Shown: piece after piece, positions 31,724 to 42,299 of the stretch | Layout: the number at the start of each line of letters is the position of its first letter | Position numbering within the stretch: the stretch's first letter is position 1 | Origin: Usnea hakonensis | Taxonomy: Eukaryota; Ascomycota; Lecanoromycetes; Lecanorales; Parmeliaceae | DNA: 64,000 bases | Direction of reading: 5' to 3' | Assembly: GCA_013423325.1 (NCBI GenBank) | Contig: BLJB01000052.1 | Span: 274,913-338,912, forward strand | Made by a program: the position numbers and the translations under genes | Notes under the pieces: model-generated | The model's database searches: none | Seen by the model: only the letters and a program-made list of their open reading frames with translations | Told to the model about the DNA's origin: nothing

Positions 31724-32384
31724 ATGGCCCCAGGATGCGGACCACAACAGTCCAGTCAAATACCAAGACCAGGTTGGCAAGCCTATCAAACATATAACCC
31801 GTTCTTCGATTTCCAACGCCGCATCTGGCTCTCTAAGACTACAGATCATTTCCACCAACTCATACTATGGGCCGAGCGTCAGCCATCCAACGGATCTCTG
31901 CGTGGGGTTGATCGACCTGATGGTAAGACACGGTTCACAGTGGCATATGGCAATGGTCCGGATAAGGAGCTGTATGATTTATTAGTATATCTTCTTTTCC
32001 CGAAGTCTCGTCCTAGGACTGAGCATACATTGTTGACTGACCATTGCTCTCAGGAGTGCATCCACGCTAAGCACGGCGGTGTGTCTCTACGACACGACGG
32101 TAGAGACTCCACGGGCAAACATTGGATCAAGTGCTTTGAGGTGAATTTCACATCTTCTGTTGACTATTTCCTATATACTAACATCGTCATAGAAATCATA
32201 TGCAGGCTCGTCGCTGCAACATAGAGAAGTAGCCATCATCTGCGTGTCTTCGAAGCTAGAAGACGCTACTGTTCCGCGACCTCCGGCTGTGAAGGGGAAG
32301 GGGAGGGAGCGTGTCAGTGGGCGGGAGGTACTGGGGGGGAGGGAGTGGGTGAGGAGAGCTGGACAAGCTGGAAGGGCTGTATGA
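31724..32384 (+). CDS. Hypothetical protein, two exons
   Basis: Exon 1 is 31724-32140 and exon 2 is 32193-32384, with a 52-bp GTGAAT...ATAG intron in phase 0; together 202 residues. The first exon reads WQAYQTYNPFFDFQRRIWLS, GVDRPDGKTRFTVAYGNGPD and HCSQECIHAKHGGVSLRHDG. The second adds KSYAGSSLQHREVAIICVSS and ends in an Arg/Gly-rich basic tail (GKGRERVSGREVLGGREW). The spliced frame avoids the stop met when the intron is read through. It has no signal peptide, membrane segment or motif I recognise. Its place between a decayed kinase and a repeat protein suggests a lineage-specific gene. Confident as a gene, function unknown. Confidence 0.65.
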
Positions 32385-33104
32385 TTTTTGTTGTGTAGCC
32401 TAGATTTGAGTTCGTTTCATAGTTAGTAGGAAAGACTAATGGCGGTAGGTGTTCTGGGCACTAGAGTTTGAGAGTTTCTTTCATCTTCCTATAAATGTCT
32501 AAAGACTGATTGAATTGCCAAGGACTATCCGAGATATTGGTTCAGACTTCTAATATTTGTTAAATCAAACCATATCGCCGGGAGAGAGTGACGTGTGCAA
32601 TACTGCAGACTATGAGTGGTGTCAGTCTTGTGAGGAAACGAGGTCCGGTTAAAATGTTCTTGCTCTTTGGTGCTTTCAAAGTTGAGGCTCTATATATCTC
32701 GATGTCCCTCTCACTTACCATGAGTCATAATCCGTGCTATCTGAACGTTTTTGCCCTAACAATGACATTCATGGTGTCGGAATGAACAAAGGGACGAAAA
32801 CAAAGGAAACCAAAGTCTGTGGTCCTATCCAAACCCGTCTGCAAGGAAGCTACACAATAGTCCTAGACAAATAACACAATAAAAGCTATTGTCTTAACCC
32901 TCGTTGTGCTAGACGCTAAAAATACTGATACTAGGTCTGGAAATCCGCTCCTGCATATGCAGCTTACTTCTCCACCCGCTCTGAATTTAGAGCTATCTGT
33001 TCACTATATATCATATACCAAAATCCGTCGAGAACGGAGAATACCTATTATTGCCTCGTTGCATCCCGCCCCTGCCCCTCCTGCCCAAATCCACCCCCGC
33101 CACA
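32385..33104. other. Intergenic region, nothing recognised
   Basis: About 720 bp. ORF 32588-32785 is short and unsupported. A C-rich stretch immediately upstream of 33105 also yields Pro-rich shadow ORFs. Confidence 0.4.
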
Positions 33105-34367
33105 ATGTCCCGCAAAAACCCCCACCACCACCTCTACACCCTCCCCAGCGCAACAAAACGCAACCTATCCACCCTATCCCGCAAAACAGCAAACCTCCTC
33201 CGCCCCTCGCACTCCCCAAAAATCGTCACGAAGCGAAAAGGTCAGCGCTTCTCGTTAGAAAGTCAAGCCTCCATTGCGGAGTTCCTGCGGCTATTACAGC
33301 GTGAGTCGGGATTACAGCGCGAATCGGATCCGCGGCTGGGGTTGCATGCTAGGTGTCTGTTTTGTGAGGGGTTTGTGGTGAGGGATGGTAAGGTGAGGAA
33401 TTGTTCGCATCAGAGGGAGTCGTGGGGGAGTTTTTTGTTTGAGGGGAGGGAGGGTGGTCGGATGGTGGATGATCGAGCTGGGTCGCAGGCGAGCGGATCT
33501 CGGTTCGTGGCGCTTGGGAGGTTGGGGACAGTTCCTAGTATTCTTCGGCCGGGTCATGGCCGTCTTGGGAAGGCAGCTTCGAGGGCGAAGGGGTCGATTC
33601 CTAGTATTCTTCGGCCGGGTCACGGCCGTGTTAGGAAGGCTTCTTTGAGGAAGAGAGGGCCGGTTCCTAGTATCCTTCGGCCGGGTCATGGCCGTCTTGG
33701 CAAGTCTACCTCGACCAGCAAAGGAGCGGTGAGCTTGAGCACATCCCCTCCTTCTAGACCTCCACGGCCCGCCTCAACTGTGGCTTACGAAGTCTCCAGC
33801 GTTGTCCAGCACACGGAGTCTTCCGCTAAGGGCGATCGGATCTCTCTCAAACCCAACGCTTTAATGCAGCAGTGGAACAAGTGGTCTAAAGGATGGGAGC
33901 AGTCGGTAGCCACGATCAATGGGAAAGCTGCCTTGATGGGCAAAGGAGCGGTGAGCTTGCCTCCTCCTAGACCTCCACGGCCCGCCTCGACGGCCGCTTA
34001 TGAAGTCTCCAGATATGTCCAGCGCACTGGCCATGTGTCTAAAGACGATCGTCCTCCTCTCAAGCCCAACGCTCTAATGCAGCAGTGGAGTGAGTGGTCT
34101 AAGGGATGGGAGCAGTCAGTAGGCACGATCAACGCTGATACCATTCCAGAGGATGTCTCCAGTGCTGACGAGGCTAATGACAGGAACTGTTATCGCGGCG
34201 GTGGCGAGTCTTGTGTGGGCCTTGGCGTTGATGCAGACGGAGTTGCTGAGTCGCAGAATCTGATAGATCTTGATTGCCGCAAGCAGCCTCATCGCAATCC
34301 TGATGTTCTTATGCAGGAGTGGAGAGAGTGGTCGGAGGGATGGCAGCGGCGCGTGAAGAGTAGATAA
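33105..34367 (+). CDS. Two-repeat-family protein (PSILRPGHGR and MQQW-WSKGW repeats)
   Basis: Single exon, 420 residues. I chose ATG 33105 (CCGCCACAATG) because the open frame further upstream has no ATG. Residues 1-60 are basic and Ser/Thr-rich, followed by a Cys-containing segment (ARCLFCEGFVVRDGKVRNCS). Residues about 143-208 are three 22-residue repeats with core VPSILRPGHGRLGK. Residues about 205-346 are two 70-75-residue repeats: Pro-rich RPPRPAST(V/A)AYEVS followed by KPNALMQQW-xx-WSKGWEQSV. A third partial copy closes the protein (NPDVLMQEWREWSEGWQRRV). Trp spacing W-x2-WS-x-GW is fixed in all three. No signal peptide or membrane helix. I know no family with these repeats; a binding scaffold is a guess. 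The highly similar repeat DNA implies recent expansion or homogenisation. Confidence 0.75.
   Translation: MSRKNPHHHLYTLPSATKRNLSTLSRKTANLLRPSHSPKIVTKRKGQRFSLESQASIAEFLRLLQRESGLQRESDPRLGLHARCLFCEGFVVRDGKVRNCSHQRESWGSFLFEGREGGRMVDDRAGSQASGSRFVALGRLGTVPSILRPGHGRLGKAASRAKGSIPSILRPGHGRVRKASLRKRGPVPSILRPGHGRLGKSTSTSKGAVSLSTSPPSRPPRPASTVAYEVSSVVQHTESSAKGDRISLKPNALMQQWNKWSKGWEQSVATINGKAALMGKGAVSLPPPRPPRPASTAAYEVSRYVQRTGHVSKDDRPPLKPNALMQQWSEWSKGWEQSVGTINADTIPEDVSSADEANDRNCYRGGGESCVGLGVDADGVAESQNLIDLDCRKQPHRNPDVLMQEWREWSEGWQRRVKSR
33532..33729 (+). repeat. Three 66-bp tandem repeats within the repeat protein
   Basis: The word CCTAGTATTCTTCGGCCGGG recurs at about 33533, 33599 and (with one T-to-C change) 33665, giving exact 66-bp spacing. 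Each unit encodes PSILRPGHGR plus a variable basic spacer. Near-identity at DNA level, including third codon positions, points to young duplication. Confidence 0.9.
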
Positions 34368-35399
34368 TGGACTAATAATAGTTAGCAAAGAGGAAGCGAA
34401 GGGGAGGCAAACAGAAGTGGTGAAGAAATGCGTTCGATTTGGTCGCAGGGAACAGTCTGAGATTGTGGCTGGACAGCTAGTCTTTCGGAGCTCGATTTCA
34501 ATTTTATCAAACATGTGTTGTGAGCAAAGAGAAGAGATCGTGCGAAAGACTTTCTTTCTTTGGTAAAAAGGTGTTATTCCCGAGTAAAAAATACGAGGCT
34601 GTAACAAGAACAGATTTCAAAGATTTTGGACCACGGAATTGAGATTTGCCGCAGAGGCATGGACTCCAAGATAAGTCTCGATCTTGCCCCCAATCTCTTT
34701 GTCTCTTTATCTTGTTAGCGTTTAAGACGATACTCATGGAACCCATTAGGAGGAGTAGCCTTTTCTTCGCCCCCCACGCCGCTCTGATATCGTACTCTCC
34801 TGCACATTTACAAAAGACTGCTATTGTCCACCACGCTCGTCAAAAAAACCTGGAATCCATGTCAGCAATACATAAGGACCAGAAGCCCTAGCCTCAGCCT
34901 CACCACCCAACGCATATATTTGTACAAGTCAGCCACTGCCTTGACGAGACAGTAGATTGATATTAGTAGCTTGTCTACTGATGAATAGAGCACGCTAGTC
35001 TGTATAAGGGTCAAATCATAATTCAATGATGTTGGTTTGCTTGAATTTCGCCGCTTGGCTGCGTCCGAATGGTCTTTCGCTTGAGTTGTGGTATCGAAAG
35101 GAATTCGAGAGCCACGAGACTCAGATAGCTGAAGCCTAGAAGGCACATTAAGATCCCGAAGTACAGGACAATGTCCCCGCGGGCACCGGCGGTATGTTGG
35201 CTATGTCCTCGCAAGATTAGCGTAGTTGCATGTGGCAGCGCACACATTTGCATGAAAAGTTTCTTTCTTAAAGCGCGGCTATAGTAATGGGAATGAATTC
35301 CTCTCATCACTGCTGCTTACAATATACGGTTGAAAGAACATAGATCATCAACGATGCCAAAACTCCTCGAGCGCAAGACAATGGTGGGCGTTGTCTCTC
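34368..35399. other. Intergenic region between convergent genes
   Basis: About 1 kb without a supported gene. Minus ORFs at 34116-34746 and 34862-35310 have no domain-like content. Confidence 0.4.
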
Positions 35400-36945
35400 T
35401 CAGACATAATCAGTGCAATCTACCAATGACTCCTTCCATCTCTCGTGCACCTTAGCAGCCGGGCCGTACCGCCCCTGTTCTACTAGCCATCCTTCCAATT
35501 TGACAAGGAATGTCCTTGCTCGGCCGTCATTTGGTCCATATTTCGATATGCGCGAATCTATGGCTTTACCGAGATGTATCTTTGCTGATTGAATATCATC
35601 CATAGCGTATTCAGATTCCGCTACAATGTAGAGACCCTCAGTATAGAAATGAAGGTTTTCTTCTCGTCCAACGACGTGCTGTGCACATATGATCAAATCC
35701 CGGCCCACTCTCATGGCTCCGGCGTAATCCAACAAGTTGATGTAGTACCATGCTAAAGATAATCGAACTTCGCTAGTTCTCAAGTCCTGTGGTCCCAAGC
35801 TGGTTTCACATTTGTGTAGAAGATCCTTCAATAGAATCGGGTTTCTGTTCATGTTGTGTTCAGTGTCGACTTCTGAGTGGAGGTGTCTCAGGCGAGAAAG
35901 TACCGCAGACAGATTCAAAGGGCCTACAAGGCTCTCGAAGTGGTCAGCTATGCTACCAATGCATCTTGCGATGACGGTTTTCCACTGTAGAGGAGCCATG
36001 GAAGCAAGCCACCTGCAGATGCAACCAATGGGGTACGTCTTGCACATTATGATTTCGCCTAGAGCAGAGTACTGTCGTAGTATCGCCAGCGCTACTTCAT
36101 GTCTTTTCTCCAGGAGAAGAAATTTTGTAACCTGGAAAATCCATTGAAGTGTATTAGGATGCTCGGCTAATATGATGTCTCTCATCCTAGAGGTGGCAGC
36201 GATTAGGCTTTGCCCAGCTTCTTGAAAATGATGACTATCAAACAGCTCACAGGCTGTCTGACATTCATTATAAGATTGTGACATAACAATTCCTGAATTT
36301 TCTTGACCTCTCGCCGTTCGACAACCCGATTGTGGATCTGTCGTGACCCAAGTCCCATTTTCGAAAGAGCCACGGAAATAGTCCCGAATGCTGACAAGTA
36401 TGCGTTCCGGGATCGCTATCGACTCTGGCGTCGTGATCGGAGGAGGGACCGTGATGAAGCAATCTACTGCTTCTGGAGTCTTTGATCCAGCCCGTTGAGT
36501 GATAACGTCCTCAAGTTGCACATTTTTACGCTTGAAATAGCCAACCACATCTTTGTAGTCAACAGGTCGGCCCCGGACTTGAAAAGTGGCAGATTTTCCT
36601 TGGCTGCCCAGCGTCTTGGTCTTACGCACGATTGCTCTCATTTCGTTCTCTTTGTGCTTTTTGTCCAAACCCCATTGCTTGATGCGTATCTTGTACATCT
36701 TTTCCCTGTAGCACGTCAGTGGGAATGAAGATTGTGTGTATATATTGAAGCACGAACGTAGCTCTGAAATGATGCTCCTTTTCCATGAAGGCCATAACTT
36801 CTGTCAAGGATTGCTGCCTGTAAAGCTGTCCAATGAGGGTCTGGTGCTTGATCCAGTCATCCTTGGAGGCCCAACCACTCCGATTGGTTTGGGGTGTTGC
36901 CAATGGACCCTTGAAGACATCAGGCAGTATCGTCGAGGTCGCCAT
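35400..36945 (-). CDS. Clr5-domain protein with TPR-like helical C-terminus
   Basis: Exon 1 is 36758-36945 and exon 2 is 35400-36705, with a 52-bp intron; 497 residues. The N-terminus carries a Clr5 domain split by the intron: GWASKDDWIKHQTLIGQLYR, SLTEVMAFMEKEHHFRATEK, then MYKIRIKQWGLDKKHKENEM. In the family this short helical region is a predicted DNA-binding domain (named from the Neurospora cellulolytic regulator clr-5). Residues about 180-497 are helical repeats in tetratricopeptide style (LSLAWYYINLLDYAGAMRVG, EGLYIVAESEYAMDDIQSAK, AKIHLGKAIDSRISKYGPND). The domain order Clr5 then TPR-like is common in Pezizomycotina. Probably a nuclear regulator; its targets are unknown and no neighbouring carbohydrate genes hint at them. 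The start ATG matches the usual spacing to the Clr5 Trp. Confidence 0.87.
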
Positions 36946-37842
36946 TGCATCAGGATCTGTAGATTGAAGGTGTACTGAAAAGCACGGTACAGCACGATGA
37001 TAGAGGTTCGAGGGATCTGGCGGTCACAATCAAAATAGCTCCCTCGAGAAAAATCAAAAGGAGGGAGTCGCAAGCCATATTTAAGGCGGAGCGCACACAA
37101 GGCTGTGCTTACTTTGCCTGTGGCATCACTCAAAAGTGATTGGACGAAACAAAAGTTCCATGCATCCAGCGCTAACCGACTACGGCTACCTTAGTTTCTC
37201 CGAACAAAAGTGCCATGCATATTTTAGCGTTCCTTTGATAAGACCAATGCTCACCATTCTCTTTTCACATGCCGACCTGTTGGCATTGATAATACTTCGG
37301 TCACAATGCGCCAGCATTGCTCCCGCTTTCCATAGGGAATGCGAAGTCCTTCCTGCAAATATTACCCTGTGGCAGCCGAGCTAGTCCGAGCGCCCACTTA
37401 CAACCTGCCGATGGGAACAGCCTCCCAGAAATCAGTTGCCGAAAGCCACACCCACAGACAGCCAACGGGCAAGCTCACTCAAAAAAAAAGCCCCTGCGGA
37501 CGGTTGGCGAGCCAATGGAAAGAAGAAGCGGCCTTGCCCACTGTTGGACTACGACGGTTATTCGTTCACAATCATGAAGATGCCTGTTGTAGGGATTGAT
37601 TATCGTTGCATTGTTGCAATGCAATGGCGACGAGGGATTAAGGAAAGAGAGTGGAAAGATCTACGAATGCGGGGTGACTAATCCATGACTGATACACTTG
37701 TTGGGCCATCTGTTGGCTGAATTGCAACATGGCTTCAATTCTCAATGCAAAATCTATTCATAAATTGTGCAAGCTTCATGATAAGTACGCCGTGTCCCCT
37801 TGCGTATCCTACCCCGGCCCATTATCTCAACAAGTATAATCC
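36946..37842. other. Intergenic region, nothing recognised
   Basis: About 900 bp. Three overlapping plus ORFs near 37317-37681 read the same DNA in different frames and none looks like protein. An AAAGTGCCATGCAT / AAAAGTTCCATGCAT near-repeat lies at about 37150 and 37205. Confidence 0.4.
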
Positions 37843-38903
37843 TCACTTCTCGACGGCACTCCCTCCGACGCTCTCGCCGCCCTCATCAAATCTCAGAATT
37901 CTGCCCGCCCCTATACGCTTCCCCTTGAATTCCATCCCAAACTCCAGTCCCTCAAATCTCGGCTTCACAACACCCTGATTCCCAATAATCAGAGAATGCC
38001 AAATCAAAAGTAAAACCCTCCTCAACCGCGCCCATGACATCTCCTCGCTTGGCCCTGGGCCACCAGTCCAGGTGCTCATCACGGTGTCGCCAGTCGCGCT
38101 GCGGGCTGCTGATATACCTGCTTCAAGCTCGTCATTGTCGTGTGGCGCTGAAATCGCAAAGGCATCCAGGAATACGGTGAAGATGTCCTGGGCTTTAATA
38201 CGCACTTCATCCCAGATGAAGGTTATTACAAAGTTCTTGTCGTCGGGGTCTGCGAATGATCCCGACTTTGCCGATACCGCTGTGGTATTTACGGAGTCCA
38301 GACTTAAAGCTAGTGAATGGTTGGTTGATTCCTGCTCGGTTTTCGGCCGAAAGCTTAACCACCCGAGCTCATCCTTCCCTAGATAGATTCCTGCATCGGC
38401 TTCATAGAACTTATTGCCCTCTGCCAGCTTCAGGCTGACTGCATAAAGTCCCCAAACACCATATTGTGTCTGCATTCTACCATCCGTGAAAGGAGGGGGA
38501 GGAAATGGGGTGAGGGCAACTTCCGTGGAAGATCTCGAGCCGGACACTACAGTGGCCGTGTGTATGGACATGGTCCAGGGCATGTTTGAAAGAAAAGACA
38601 TCAGCTCTATTGCGCAGATGTAGACTTCCAGTGGTTTCAACGCGATGGCTGGGTCGAACGTAAATTGCGTGGAGAAGGCGAACGGGGGAGACGGGGCTGT
38701 GATGTTAAGATGGCTATGGGGGAAGTTAGTGAAGTGTTGCAGAGAATTTCCCTAGTTTAAGCTCACTTGCTGGCATTGGGAAGAAGAAGAACAGGCAAAG
38801 TCTGGTTTGGATGCCTAAATTGGGGTGAGAGTGCAAGGGCTATCGCTAGGACAGCATTCATGTGGTGGAGGAAAAGTGCTAGAGCGAATCTTAAACTCGT
38901 CAT
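37843..38903 (-). CDS. Secreted protein of unknown function
   Basis: Exon 1 is 38767-38903 and exon 2 is 37843-38713, with a 53-bp intron (GTGAGC to CATAG, CTAAC branch); 335 residues. The N-terminus MTSLRFALALFLHHMNAVLA is a signal peptide. The mature part starts near SPQFRHPNQTLPVLLL and continues FSTQFTFDPAIALKPLEVYI, MQTQYGVWGLYAVSLKLAEG, YEADAGIYLGKDELGWLSFR and IIGNQGVVKPRFEGLEFGME. The order of aromatic and acidic blocks resembles a set of hypothetical secreted proteins common in Leotiomycetes and Dothideomycetes. There is no catalytic motif that I recognise. The open frame in exon 2 lacks an ATG near its 5' end, which is what revealed the first exon. Function unknown. Confidence 0.78.
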
Positions 38904-39563
38904 CCTAGAGAAAGCGATCAATGCAATGTAAGCGTCAATCTCAACGGCGCCGGACAGTGATGATGATATACTTAGTAGCGGTAGTCATCCGCAGGAGACC
39001 GCGTAGCGGATAATCGCCTACTCTGAGAAATCCATCTTTTGCCGACGAGCCGCAGACTACTGGTTTTCTCGCGCAAGCTAGCAAAGTAGCGAGAAGTTCC
39101 CTTAAAGATTTGCATTTGTTTTGCTTCATCATGTCCAATCTTCTCACTTATTCTGGAAGGCTCGGTTCGAAGACTTGGTCGCGTGCGGCCAAACCAGAGG
39201 AGTGAGAATGAGAAAGAGCATGAGACCTCGTCTTCGACTCCGAAGCAGCTCAAGGTTTATCTATAGTATCAGCGACGCTCGAGATACTTAAGGTAAGGAC
39301 CTTAAAGGATAGCAGCTTCACCGAGGTACACATGGCTTCTTGGTTATATACCTACGTAGAATTCCATCTTAAGGCTAATAGAAATGTTTGGTGGCTTTGG
39401 AAACCGCTGGGGGCTATGGCTGTAGCTTTCAATTGAGGTGCATTTCAGCAATCATTACGATTGACAAATCAGGAGGCGACGAGGGACTTCAGCGCTGCGC
39501 TGAAGGCCAGGAATTGCGCTTTCCGAATAATGACGTCATTCGCATTAATACATTGTATTGATA
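38904..39563. other. Intergenic region before a MITE-like element
   Basis: No supported gene. ORFs at 38941-39253 (minus) are short and overlapping. Confidence 0.4.
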
Positions 39564-40024
39564 GGTTGACATCCCTTTTTTGCTACATTGACACCCCCTT
39601 TTCCTACCTACTTTACATTAACACCCTCTAGGTAGGTAGGCTAAGGCTAACAACCCTAAGGGCGCACCCGGGGAGCCGGCCCTCGGGAACCAGCACCCCA
39701 CCAGGGAACTAACCCCTGGGCTCGTGGGGGGGGAAATAATTTGCACTTACCACTTACCTAGGGCCCGCGAAACATAGATATATTTCTACCATCACTTCTA
39801 ACTCGACCACGAATGCCTTGATCATAAAAGTCGTGGTTTGTAAGATATTCCAATCAACTATTTATACAAAATCAAACCAAAATCAAAAGCTTATATTGAA
39901 CCGTTGAAGATTTATTTAAGAAGTGCGCCACTCCGCAGTTTATTCTTCCACGAGCACGCTCTTAAGGCTTGGAACATGGCCGAAAGATAGGGGGATGTCA
40001 ATGTAGTAAAAAGGGCTGTCAACC
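39564..40024. mobile_element. MITE-like element with 35-bp terminal inverted repeats
   Basis: The left end at 39564-39598 (GGTTGACATCCC...CTACATTGACACCCCC) is matched by the reverse complement of 39990-40024 (GGTTGACAGCCC...CTACATTGACATCCCCC), with only a few mismatches and single-base indels. Both ends abut TA (39562-39563 and 40025-40026), the target duplication of Tc1/mariner-type elements. Total length is 461 bp, with no transposase frame, so this is a non-autonomous miniature element. Just inside the left end, ACATTGACACC is repeated as ACATTAACACC. The GC-rich interior near 39660-39750 could fold. Confidence 0.8.
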
Positions 40025-40441
40025 TATGAGAACCCCCAATCTATTCTCGTCCCAAACATGTCCCCCTACCCGAGTATGCTCTATTTTCCCATGTTGGAGA
40101 GTATTTGGATCAAGAGAGCCAATTTGGTGGGTGGGAGGTAATGGTGTCATGAGGGTACGCAATCATGCTCTAAATGAAACTACCAATTTCTATAGAATAA
40201 AGACCATGCTGGCCAAGCCCAACGCAAGACAAAGGATTGCCAGGGTTGACTGAAGTTTATTAAAAGAAGCCGTAGAGAACATCCAATCCTCCACCCTCGA
40301 AAGAGCCGGTGACATAAGATCTGAAACCCCCGAGCGCCATACATGAAAACCCTTATCTGCTCATGTTGTGTCACTTTGCCAAAGAAGCACCGACAGGTCT
40401 GTCTAACAGGACTTTGCAATCCAGAGGTGGCAAGATGCCAC
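40025..40441. other. Region between MITE and secreted-protein gene
   Basis: Holds an alternative minus frame (40180-40494) that overlaps the 3' end of the neighbouring gene and might contain part of its true C-terminus after a missed intron or frameshift. Otherwise nothing recognised. Confidence 0.35.
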
Positions 40442-41349
40442 TCATAATGTTGGCTCAGCCGTCCTCTGTGGAGCCCACGGCGTCGGGTGGGCATGCTCCA
40501 TCGCCCTCTTAGCTCGATGACATTGCCCTCTTCGACAGCCGACTGCTCCAGGACCGGAGTCCGCAGCGACGTGTGTCAAAGTCATGGGAGGATCGATTCC
40601 CTGAGTGTAACCGGGAATACATGTCTTGAACGCTGGGTCTAAGTTGAAAAGAAACTCGGGAGGAGCAAGTTGGGGCGCGTATGAACCATTCGAGAAATCC
40701 CATCCTACTTCGGCCGGTGGACAGGGAAGATCGCCGAAGTTGAAGCCGTATGTGGTGGAGTCGGGTCTAATCGTTGACAATGCTTCAGGAGCGAAGGAAG
40801 TAGTCAAATCGAAGTAGATCCCGCCGATTCGGCTGCACCCATCATAGCCGCGAATTGTGGGGAAAACGACATAGACGCTTGGAGATTGACTGCAGATATT
40901 AAGTAGGCTGGCATGCTAAGTATGTGGTGTTGAATTCGTACATGTTTGGTATTCCAGTCAGAGTAGAGGTGGCGAGTGGGTTTGCGGAAAGACAAGCAGT
41001 ATTCTGCGGTCCTTCGGGCCAGTAATACACGTTGACTCTCTATGATCTATCAGTCCTGCGTTGTGTTTGGTACAGCAGAGGAATCGCTAACTGGATAGAA
41101 CAGATTGCATGTGGCCCATGGCACACAGCCCGCTGATGAAGGAGCTGGGTCTGTGTAAATCGTCGGCGCCACTGGAGACGTCAAGGGTGTTGCAGGCAAG
41201 GCTGCAGTGGCTGATATCTCTGGAGAAGCAGCTGCCGCTGGAACGGCAGCTGTGTTGTTACTCCTTGCTATTATTGCTCCATTGATAAAAGGACATATCA
41301 AGGCGAAGATGATCGCGAACATGAGGAACAAGGACTCAGTTTTGCACAT
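40442..41349 (-). CDS. Secreted Ala/Pro-rich N-terminal, Cys-containing protein
   Basis: Three exons: 41092-41349, 40942-41039 and 40442-40889, with two 52-bp introns; 267 residues. Signal peptide MCKTESLFLMFAIIFALICP is followed by an Ala/Pro/Thr linker (ISATAALPATPLTSPVAPTI). The conserved part has CVPWATCNLFYP, RVNVYYWPEGPQNTACLSAN, SPSVYVVFPTIRGYDGCSRI, FDLTTSFAPEALSTIRPDST, YGFNFGDLPCPP and FLFNLDPAFKTCIPGYTQGI. This pattern (secreted, VYVVFPT and DGC motifs, DLPCPP) is typical of an uncharacterised family of fungal secreted proteins. The last 30 residues (GCRRGQCHRAKRAMEHAH...) look unlike the rest. An alternative frame there reads VEEGNVIELRGRWSMPTRR, so the C-terminus is uncertain. 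Function unknown. Confidence 0.76.
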
Positions 41350-41975
41350 GGCTGAAATTGGCTAGGCTGGACGGAAACGGCGTACAATTCTCCACAGTAG
41401 GTTCAAAGAAAGGTCGATAATCGATGACTGGAGGGGCTATATACCTCTCCTCTTGACGGACACCGACTCTTGCCACTCCATTTGGGTGCATCTTGTGAAA
41501 CCAGTAAAATGAGAAAGGGTCGTTAATTTCGCAACACTGCATGGGTACGGTATCGAGAATGGTCATGTGGGTTTGAATCCCAAGGCAATGATAATTGATG
41601 TCGCGTAGGATCTCTGCGTTGGTGCTCTCAAGATAGGGGCTATGTCAGAGCGGGGGTCGTAAAGAGTCGTAAGATTAATAAACATACTGGACCCTACCGA
41701 CTCGGACTTTAAGGCTACTACACTGTAGCGGAGGAGAGATAGGGGTAAGTACTAGTACAATACTAATAGTCTACCTCCCCCCTCTATTTTATATCTAGAG
41801 TGTCCCTAGGCTCCAAAAGGGTTTTTGAAACGTTTAATCTTAGGATAGATAGCCTTTGGACGCGTCATTAAGCCTAGGAGATCCCTACCTGACGAAAACA
41901 TATATGTTTTAGTAAGGCTAGTACGGGAGTGGACTACTCTAGGCCTTTATTACGTCTCCTGCAGGATAATTGACT
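41350..41975. other. Intergenic region, nothing recognised
   Basis: A short minus ORF (41336-41566) is unsupported. From about 41690 the sequence is rich in CTAGG/CCTAG words and AT-rich, suggesting eroded repeat DNA. Confidence 0.35.
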
Positions 41976-42299
41976 TCACATATAGACACACACACGATGT
42001 TTCGACGACAATGCTGTTGATCTTTGCAGCGCCCGCAGAATCAATGGGGCCAAAGCGGACCGAAAGAACGCCGTATAGCTTGAAGCTAACGGATCAGGCA
42101 TCGTGGGATTCCCGAGGATTGTAGAAAAAAGGCAATGGGCGAGAAGTATCATAAAGGGGTATGTCGATGGTTCAAAGACACTGTCCTTGAATTTTTGGGG
42201 TGCCTGCAGAATCCATGGGCCCAAAACGGACTGAACGAACGCCGTATAATTGGAAAATAACGGATCAGGCATTGTGGGATTCCTGAGAGCCTACGCGTC
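41976..42299 (-). pseudogene. Possible gene fragment with internal tandem duplication
   Basis: The minus strand reads GNPTMPDPLFSNYTAFVQSV, LGPWILQAPQKF, FMILLAHCLFSTIL and then again GNPTMPDPLASSYTAFFRSA, LAPLILRALQR. The two units are 171 bp (57 codons) apart. Upstream the frame meets a stop at about 42301, but a splice acceptor (GGCTCTCAG) lies at the unit boundary, so a 5' exon may exist. I could not find it. The duplicated DNA has diverged moderately while the frame is kept, which hints at past selection. Function unknown. Confidence 0.35.

Noticed and set aside
33004..33689. Gly-, Pro- and Arg-rich minus ORFs
   Set aside because: Antisense of the repeat protein and its C-rich leader; the repeats simply repeat in the antisense frame too.
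41565..41590. tRNA B-box-like GGTTTGAATCC
   Set aside because: No A box, acceptor stem or cloverleaf pairing could be placed around it.
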